Shown here: positions 10,101 to 14,066 of the stretch, piece after piece | Position numbering within the stretch: the stretch's first letter is position 1 | Layout: every line of letters begins with the position of its first letter | Position numbers and translations under genes: made by a program | DNA from: an uncultured Peptococcaceae bacterium | GTDB lineage: Bacteria; Bacillota; Peptococcia; Peptococcales; Peptococcaceae | Length of the DNA stretch: 14,066 nucleotides | Assembly (NCBI GenBank): GCA_947254645.1 | Contig: CAMYDW010000028.1 | Span: 1 to 14,066, forward strand | Reading direction: 5' to 3' | The notes under the pieces: generated by a model | What the model was told of the DNA's origin: nothing | The model's database searches: none | The model's input: the letters and a program-made list of their open reading frames with translations, nothing else

Positions 10101-10661
10101 TTGTTACTGATCAAAGGGCCACTCGGTGTTCAAGAATACTTGTTACGAGAAGTTCAAAAAGTATACCGTCTACAAGGGGTAGATATCAACGATAAGCATA
10201 TTGAAGTCATGGTACGTCAAATGATGCGTAAGGTGAAAATCGAAGAACCTGGTGATAGTCAATTTTTAGCTGGCAGTCAAGTTGATGTCATTGATTATGA
10301 TGAAGAAAATGAAATGCTTGAAAGCCAAGGTGGACAACCAGCAGTTGGTGAAATTCAATTGCTAGGTATCACCAAGGCAGCACTTGCAACAGATTCCTTC
10401 TTGTCAGCGGCATCCTTCCAAGAAACCACCAAGGTGTTGACAGATTCTGCTATCAAAGGGAAGAGCGACTCCTTGATTGGTCTGAAAGAAAACGTTATTC
10501 TTGGTAAATTGATTCCAGCTGGGACTGGGATGCGCCACTATCGCAAAATTGGATTGTCTGGGGAAGCATATGAAAATCCATACAATCTTGTAGAAGGCGA
10601 AGAGGGCTCTGAAATAGACGCAGCAGTTGTTGATAAGGATGCTCGTCCTGTTTATATTTAA
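7134..10661 (+). CDS. rpoC: DNA-directed RNA polymerase subunit beta'
   Basis: RpoC carries the catalytic centre of RNA polymerase. The TTG start follows AGAAGGGAG (7117-7125), with no better upstream start. The product is 1175 residues. The N-terminal zinc ribbon uses C60, C62, C75 and C78. The absolutely conserved NADFDGDQ is at 448-455, with Mg-binding D450, D452 and D454. The bridge helix spans about 739-770. The second zinc site uses C775, C849, C856 and C859. The trigger-loop region begins at MRTFHTGG (893-900) and has no large lineage insertion such as the E. coli SI3. All key residues are intact. It is co-transcribed with rpoB and closed by a strong terminator five bases after the stop. 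Confidence 0.98.
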   Translation: MGNINNVDHISVNLASPEAIRSWSSGEVKKPETINYRTLKPERDGLFCERIFGPTKDWECNCGKYKRVRFKGVICDRCGVEVTRSKVRRERLGHIELAAPCTHIWYFKGIPSRMGLILNMSPRQLERVIYFVSYIVIDPGECAELSKYQILSENEYREAREKYGRDFRAGIGAEAAKELLEEIDLDQLSLDLQDEIQNTSGQRHIKAVRRLEVVEGMRASGNNPAWMVLDALPVIPPDLRPMVQLDGGRFATSDLNDLYRRVINRNNRLKRLLDLGAPDIIVRNEKRMLQEAVDALIDNGRRGRPVTGPGNRALKSLSDMLKGKQGRFRQNLLGKRVDYSGRSVIVVGPELKMHQCGLPKEMAVELFKPFVMRKLLQDGTAQNIKSAKRMVERLDNAIWDVLEEVIKDHPVLLNRAPTLHRLGIQAFEPTLVEGRALKLHPLACTAYNADFDGDQMAVHVPLSTEAQAEARILMLAANNILNPKDGRPVTVPTQDMVLGSYYMTIAREGAKGEGKIFTSPTEAELAYYADVIHLQAPIKVRMNDGEVIETTVGRIIFNSVIPEKVPFVNEVVGKKRLGTIVDNCFRIYGASGTAHMLDGIKAQGFKYSTQAGVSIGYKDMVIPDSKYTLLDAADKEVNRIEAKFRRGVITDDERYKLVIDVWTKCTDDIGNALLANLDKFNSINMMATSGARGNNQQIRQLAGMRGLMADPSGKTIEMPIKANFHEGLTVLEYFISSHGARKGLADTALRTADSGYLTRRLVDVAQDVIVRELDCGTDKGLVVHAIMNGNEAIEPLWERLAGRYLAEQVVHPETGAIMAHKGDYVDDILAKEIEAAGVENVRIRSALTCRSRHGVCSKCYGRNLATGLVVDVGEAVGTVAAQSIGEPGTQLTMRTFHTGGIAGGDITQGLPRVEELFEARRPKGQAVISEVDGRVSIGENKGRTEVSVITDEGEAYAYIIPFASHLAVMDGEMVEAGQELTEGSISPQDLLLIKGPLGVQEYLLREVQKVYRLQGVDINDKHIEVMVRQMMRKVKIEEPGDSQFLAGSQVDVIDYDEENEMLESQGGQPAVGEIQLLGITKAALATDSFLSAASFQETTKVLTDSAIKGKSDSLIGLKENVILGKLIPAGTGMRHYRKIGLSGEAYENPYNLVEGEEGSEIDAAVVDKDARPVYI

Positions 10662-10665
10662 TAGT

Positions 10666-10699
10666 AAAAAGAACACGTGCTGGCACGTGTTCTTTTTTT
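10666..10699 (+). terminator. Intrinsic terminator after rpoC
   Basis: A perfect 14-bp stem (10666-10679 with 10684-10697), a CTGG loop and seven T (10693-10699) end the rpoBC transcript. It contains CACGTG on both arms. It has the same A5-G...C-T7 design as the terminators at 51-86 and 3499-3534. Confidence 0.93.
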
Positions 10700-10728
10700 A
10701 GCTTAATTAAATAAATATATATAGATAC

Positions 10729-10743
10729 ACGTGGAAACGTGGA
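10729..10743 (+). repeat. Direct repeat upstream of the str promoter
   Basis: ACGTGGA occurs at 10729-10735 and 10737-10743, eight bases apart, ending 10 bases before the -35 box. Upstream is a long AT-rich stretch (10703-10727) that could act as an UP element. The repeat could be an activator or repressor half-site pair, but nothing identifies a protein. Confidence 0.4.
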
Positions 10744-10753
10744 TTAAAATTCG

Positions 10754-10782
10754 TTGACTTTATAGTACCAACATGATATATT
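10754..10782 (+). promoter_or_regulatory. Promoter for the str operon (rpsL-rpsG-fusA-tuf)
   Basis: A TTGACT -35 (10754-10759), 17 bases and a TATATT -10 (10777-10782), with a TG at 10774-10775 (extended -10), predict a start near 10789. It lies between the rpoC terminator and rpsL, so the str operon is probably independently transcribed with a ~174-nt leader. Confidence 0.82.
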
Positions 10783-10788
10783 CATACA

Positions 10789-10962
10789 GGTGTTTGAACA
10801 CACCATTTTTTGCGTTCAAATACCATTAATGAAGCAAACAAAATGTATGCTGGCAGTTCTTGCTGGTTTCATTGGTGCTGCCACGTCAGTCATAAGATGA
10901 GATAGCGCGCAGCCATTTTGTTTTGTGTATTGATGAAAATAATTCTATAAGGAGGTGGCAGT
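10789..10962 (+). promoter_or_regulatory. Structured rpsL leader, candidate translational switch
   Basis: No coding potential is apparent here. H1: GGTGTTTGAAC (10789-10799) pairs with GTTCAAATACC (10814-10824), 11 bp with one G-U. H2: AAACAAAATG (10836-10845) pairs perfectly with CATTTTGTTT (10914-10923), continued by GCTG (10849-10852) with CAGC (10910-10913). H3, inside H2: TGGCAGT (10851-10857) with GCTGCCA (10877-10883). Alternative H4: GCTGCCAC (10877-10884) with GTGGCAGT (10955-10962), which overlaps the Shine-Dalgarno AAGGAGGTGG (10949-10958) and reaches the rpsL ATG. H3 and H4 are mutually exclusive, and H4 with H2 would be a pseudoknot. Pairings are seen in the sequence; regulation, perhaps by S7 or S12, is inferred. 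Confidence 0.6.
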
Positions 10963-11334
10963 ATGCCAACAATCAATCAGCTGGTTAGCCAAGGGAGAAA
11001 AACCAAAAAAACTAAATCTAACACTCCTGCATTGCAAAGCAATCCACAAAAACGTGGCCTTTGCACCAGAGTGTACACCACAACCCCTAAAAAACCAAAC
11101 TCTGCTCTTCGTAAGGTTGCTCGTGTACGCTTAACCAACGGTACTGAAGTAACTGTATACATTCCAGGTATTGGACATAACTTACAAGAACACAGTGTTG
11201 TCTTAGTTCGTGGTGGGAGAGTACGTGACCTTCCAGGGGTACGTTATCATCTCGTAAGAGGTACCCTCGATGCTGCTGGGGTTAATGACCGTAGACAAGC
11301 GCGTTCTAAGTATGGTACCAAACGTCCTAAGTAA
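10963..11334 (+). CDS. rpsL: 30S ribosomal protein S12
   Basis: S12 (uS12) sits at the decoding centre and helps select cognate tRNA; it is the classical streptomycin-response protein. The product is 123 residues, the family length, starting MPTINQLV and ending SKYGTKRPK. The first conserved loop TTTPKKPNSALRK has the wild-type Lys at 43. The second loop reads RGGRVRDLPGVRYH: residue 88 is Arg (codon CGT) where E. coli and most bacteria have Lys. D89, the residue methylthiolated by RimO in E. coli, is kept. The ATG follows AAGGAGGTGG. The start region can also form a small hairpin, TGGCA (10956-10960) with TGCCA (10964-10968). Confidence 0.98.
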   Translation: MPTINQLVSQGRKTKKTKSNTPALQSNPQKRGLCTRVYTTTPKKPNSALRKVARVRLTNGTEVTVYIPGIGHNLQEHSVVLVRGGRVRDLPGVRYHLVRGTLDAAGVNDRRQARSKYGTKRPK

Positions 11335-11372
11335 TTTTAAATTTTAATGGAATGTGATGAAAGGAGGCAATC

Positions 11373-11843
11373 ATGTCAAGAAAAGCACAAGCTCCTAAAA
11401 GAGAAATTCTCGCTGATCCAATTTACAATAGCAAGCAAGTTACTAAGTTAATCAACCAAGTGATGCTTGATGGTAAAAAAGGAACAGCTGAAACCATCGT
11501 ATATAGCGCATTTGATATCGTTGCTGAAAAAACCGGTAAAGAAGCAATTGAAGTGTTTGAAGAAGCAATGAAGAACATCATGCCAGTTCTCGAAGTTAAA
11601 GCACGTCGTGTTGGTGGTGCAAACTATCAAGTACCTATCGAAGTACGTGCAGACCGTCGTCAAACCCTTGGTTTGCGTTGGTTGGTAACATTTGCTCGTA
11701 AACGTGGCGAAAAGACCATGGATTTACGTCTTGCAGGTGAATTAATGGACGCTCTCAATAACACTGGTGGCGCTGTTAAGAAAAAAGAAGAAACCCACAG
11801 AATGGCAGAAGCAAACAAAGCTTTCGCTCATTATCGTTGGTAA
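11373..11843 (+). CDS. rpsG: 30S ribosomal protein S7
   Basis: S7 (uS7) nucleates assembly of the 30S head by binding the 3' domain of 16S rRNA, and lies at the E site. In E. coli it is the autogenous repressor of the str operon. The product is 156 residues. The rRNA-binding beta-hairpin region VKARRVGGANYQVPIEVRADRRQTLGLRWL lies within about 75-105 and the C-terminus is AHYRW. A strong AAAGGAGGC ribosome binding site precedes the ATG. The 38-base gap from rpsL is too short for the extended S7 target known from E. coli, so S7 control, if present, would more likely use the rpsL leader. Confidence 0.98.
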   Translation: MSRKAQAPKREILADPIYNSKQVTKLINQVMLDGKKGTAETIVYSAFDIVAEKTGKEAIEVFEEAMKNIMPVLEVKARRVGGANYQVPIEVRADRRQTLGLRWLVTFARKRGEKTMDLRLAGELMDALNNTGGAVKKKEETHRMAEANKAFAHYRW

Positions 11844-11888
11844 TCTATAACCTATTACCGTTATTAAAAACAATAAGGAGGATACTAA

Positions 11889-13964
11889 GTGGCAAGAGAA
11901 TATTCGCTTAAAAATACCCGTAACATCGGGATTATGGCGCATATCGACGCAGGTAAAACCACCACTTCTGAACGTATCTTGTATTATACCGGTGTATCTC
12001 ATAAAATCGGTGAAGTTCATGATGGCGCAGCTACCATGGACTGGATGGAACAAGAACAAGAACGTGGTATTACCATTACTTCTGCGGCTACAACTGCCCA
12101 TTGGAAAGGGAATCGTATCAACATTATCGATACCCCAGGGCACGTAGACTTTACTGTAGAAGTAGAACGTTCTCTTCGTGTATTGGACAGTTCTGTTGCA
12201 GTATTCTGTGCTGTTGCAGGTGTTCAACCACAATCAGAAACCGTTTGGCGTCAAGCAGTGCGTTATAATGTACCACGTATTGCATTCGTAAACAAGATGG
12301 ACCGTACGGGTGCAAACTATTTTAACGTATGTAGCCAAATTAAAGAACGTCTTGGTGCCCATGCACTTACCATGCAATTACCAATTGGTGCAGAAGACCA
12401 ATTCAGTGGATTGGTTGACCTTGTAGAAATGAAGGCTTATCGTTTCCTCGATAATACTGACCTTGTAAACTACGAAGAAATCGAAATCCCAGAAGACTTA
12501 AAAGACCAAGCAGAAGAACTCCATCAAAAATTAGTGGAAGATGTCGCTGAAACTGATGAAGATTTGATGGAAAAATTCTTTGAAAATGGGGATCTTGAAG
12601 TAAAAGATATTAAAAAAGCAATTCGTAAGTCTACTATTGCGAATGAAGCTGTTCCTATTTTCTGTGGTTCTGCTTTCAAAAATAAAGGTATTCAATTCTT
12701 GTTGAATGCTGTTGTTGATTACTGCCCATCTCCATTGGATATTCCAGCTATTTCTGGGACCTTGCCAGATGGTACAGAATCTGAACGTCATCCAAGTGAT
12801 GAAGAACCATTCTCTGCACTTGCATTTAAGGTTATGACCGACCCTTATGTTGGTAAATTGACCTTCTTCCGTGTATACTCTGGTAAGTTGACCAGTGGTA
12901 GCTATGTTTACAACTCTACTAAAGGCAAACGTGAACGTATCAGCCGTATTGTGTTGATGCATTCTAACCACCGTACTGAAGTAGATGAAGTATACGCTGG
13001 TGACATTGCAGCAGCAGTAGGGTTCAAAAACGTAGGGACTGGTGACACTCTCTGCGAAGAAGGCGCTGAAATCATCCTTGAATCTATGGAATTCCCAGAT
13101 CCAGTTATCAATATCGCTATTGAACCTGCTTCTAAGGGCGACCAAGATAAGATGGGTGTTGCACTTGCAAAACTCGCAGAAGAAGATCCAACCTTCCGTG
13201 CTTATACTGATGAAGAAACTGGACAAACCATCATCGCTGGTATGGGTGAACTTCACTTAGACATCATCGTTGACCGTTTGAAGAGAGAATTCTCTGTAGA
13301 AGCAAATGTTGGTAAGCCAATGGTATCTTACAAAGAAACCATTCGTAAAACCGTTCATGGCGAAGGTAAATTTGTTCGCCAATCTGGTGGTCGTGGTCAA
13401 TACGGTCATGCTGTTATCGACCTTTCTCCACTAGAACCAGGCTCTGGTTTCCAATTTGAAAGCAAGATTGTCGGTGGTGCTGTTCCTAAGGAATACATCA
13501 GTCCAATCGAAGCTGGTATTAAGGAAGCAATGGCTAATGGGGTATTGGCAGGATATGAAATGGTTGACATCAAAGCAACGCTCGTTGATGGTTCTTACCA
13601 TGATGTCGACTCTTCTGAAATGGCGTTTAAGGTTGCCGGTTCTATGGCATTCAAAAATTGCGCAGTAAAGGCGGATCCTGTTATCCTTGAACCTGTTATG
13701 AAGATTGAAATCACCGTTCCTGAAGAATACATGGGCGATGTTATGGGTGACTTGAACTCCCGTCGTGGCCGTATTGAAGGGATGGAAGCAATCGATAATA
13801 CACAAATCATTCGTGGCTTCGTTCCACTTTCTGAAATGTTTGGTTATGCAACTGACTTGCGTTCTAGAACCCAAGGTCGTGGCGTATACAGCATGCAATC
13901 TGACCATTTCGAAGAAGTTCCAAAATCCATCGGAGAGGAAATCATGGCTAAACGCAATGGTTAA
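11889..13964 (+). CDS. fusA: Elongation factor G
   Basis: EF-G is the GTPase that drives ribosomal translocation and, with RRF, ribosome recycling. GTG 11889 is the start, after AAGGAGG (11875-11881). The product is 691 residues, the Firmicute length. The GTP-binding motifs are intact: G1 AHIDAGKTT (17-25), switch I/G2 RGITI (59-63), G3 DTPGH (81-85), G4 NKMD (135-138) and a G5-like GSAF. Domain IV, which enters the decoding site, is recognisable from GSYHDVDSSEMAFK (568-581), with H571 at the tip. It ends with a normal domain V. tuf follows after 30 bases, the usual str-operon order. Confidence 0.98.
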   Translation: MAREYSLKNTRNIGIMAHIDAGKTTTSERILYYTGVSHKIGEVHDGAATMDWMEQEQERGITITSAATTAHWKGNRINIIDTPGHVDFTVEVERSLRVLDSSVAVFCAVAGVQPQSETVWRQAVRYNVPRIAFVNKMDRTGANYFNVCSQIKERLGAHALTMQLPIGAEDQFSGLVDLVEMKAYRFLDNTDLVNYEEIEIPEDLKDQAEELHQKLVEDVAETDEDLMEKFFENGDLEVKDIKKAIRKSTIANEAVPIFCGSAFKNKGIQFLLNAVVDYCPSPLDIPAISGTLPDGTESERHPSDEEPFSALAFKVMTDPYVGKLTFFRVYSGKLTSGSYVYNSTKGKRERISRIVLMHSNHRTEVDEVYAGDIAAAVGFKNVGTGDTLCEEGAEIILESMEFPDPVINIAIEPASKGDQDKMGVALAKLAEEDPTFRAYTDEETGQTIIAGMGELHLDIIVDRLKREFSVEANVGKPMVSYKETIRKTVHGEGKFVRQSGGRGQYGHAVIDLSPLEPGSGFQFESKIVGGAVPKEYISPIEAGIKEAMANGVLAGYEMVDIKATLVDGSYHDVDSSEMAFKVAGSMAFKNCAVKADPVILEPVMKIEITVPEEYMGDVMGDLNSRRGRIEGMEAIDNTQIIRGFVPLSEMFGYATDLRSRTQGRGVYSMQSDHFEEVPKSIGEEIMAKRNG

Positions 13965-13994
13965 TCTCGAGATTCATTAGGAGGAAAAGAAACA

Positions 13995-14066
13995 ATGGCA
14001 AAAGAAAAATTTGAACGTACAAAACCCCATGTAAATATTGGGACCATCGGACACGTAGACCATGGT
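13995..14066 (+). CDS. tuf: Elongation factor Tu, N-terminal start (partial, downstream copy)
   Basis: Twenty-four codons are present before the window ends, starting MAKEKFERTKPHVNIGTIGH. The GHVDHG at 19-24 begins the G1 phosphate-binding loop GHVDHGKT of EF-Tu. A strong TAGGAGG (13978-13984) precedes the ATG. It is the last visible gene of the str operon and the second tuf fragment in the window. Whether it is identical to the upstream copy cannot be judged, because opposite ends of the two genes are shown. Confidence 0.97.
   Translation, partial: MAKEKFERTKPHVNIGTIGHVDHG

Noticed and set aside
11844..11888. TTATT/AATAA hairpin next to the fusA ribosome binding site
   Set aside because: Five A-T pairs with a six-base loop are too weak to call a structure.
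12531..13256. 241-codon open frame on the - strand inside fusA
   Set aside because: It lies entirely opposite a conserved EF-G gene, has low-complexity Phe/Ser/Asn-rich translation typical of antisense frames, and has no recognisable domain or ribosome binding site that I can see.

Overview
This window is a core housekeeping locus of a bacterium: the secE-nusG-rplKAJL-rpoBC transcription/translation block followed directly by the str operon (rpsL-rpsG-fusA-tuf). All genes lie on the + strand. The DNA is AT-rich. Protein details (B. subtilis-like Rif region, 691-residue EF-G, compact RpoB, zinc-type L33 before secE) and an L10-type leader before rplJ point to a Firmicute. My best guess is Negativicutes (Veillonella/Dialister/Megasphaera-like), by resemblance from memory only.

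Layout. 1-38 is the C-terminus of EF-Tu, closed by a terminator. A promoter near 152-180 drives rpmG-secE-nusG-rplK-rplA, read through into an L10 leader with an attenuator (2434-2541) and then rplJ-rplL, closed by a terminator at 3499-3534. A near-consensus promoter (3556-3584) and a perfect inverted repeat precede rpoB-rpoC, closed by a terminator at 10666-10699. A third promoter (10754-10782) and a ~174-nt structured leader precede rpsL-rpsG-fusA and a second tuf copy, which runs off the end (13995-14066). The two tuf fragments therefore bracket the whole ~14 kb block. The proteins are the Sec translocon subunit, transcription factor NusG, the L11/L1/L10/L12 stalk-region proteins, core RNA polymerase beta and beta', ribosomal decoding-centre proteins S12 and S7, and elongation factors G and Tu.

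I see no mobile element, CRISPR array, tRNA, rRNA, phage gene or accessory system, and no unknown protein-coding gene. The parts that could be undescribed are in the untranslated regions. The strongest is the rpsL leader. There a CTGCCA element can pair either with an upstream TGGCAG or with an identical TGGCAG overlapping the rpsL Shine-Dalgarno, an arrangement expected of a translational switch. Also notable are a natural Arg at S12 position 88 (a streptomycin-resistance position), an unusually long acidic tail on RpoB, possible long-range pairings in the L10 leader, hairpins built into the nusG and rplK ribosome binding sites, and an ATGGTAT/ATACCAT motif near all three promoters. The pairings were found by eye and have not been folded thermodynamically or compared across genomes.
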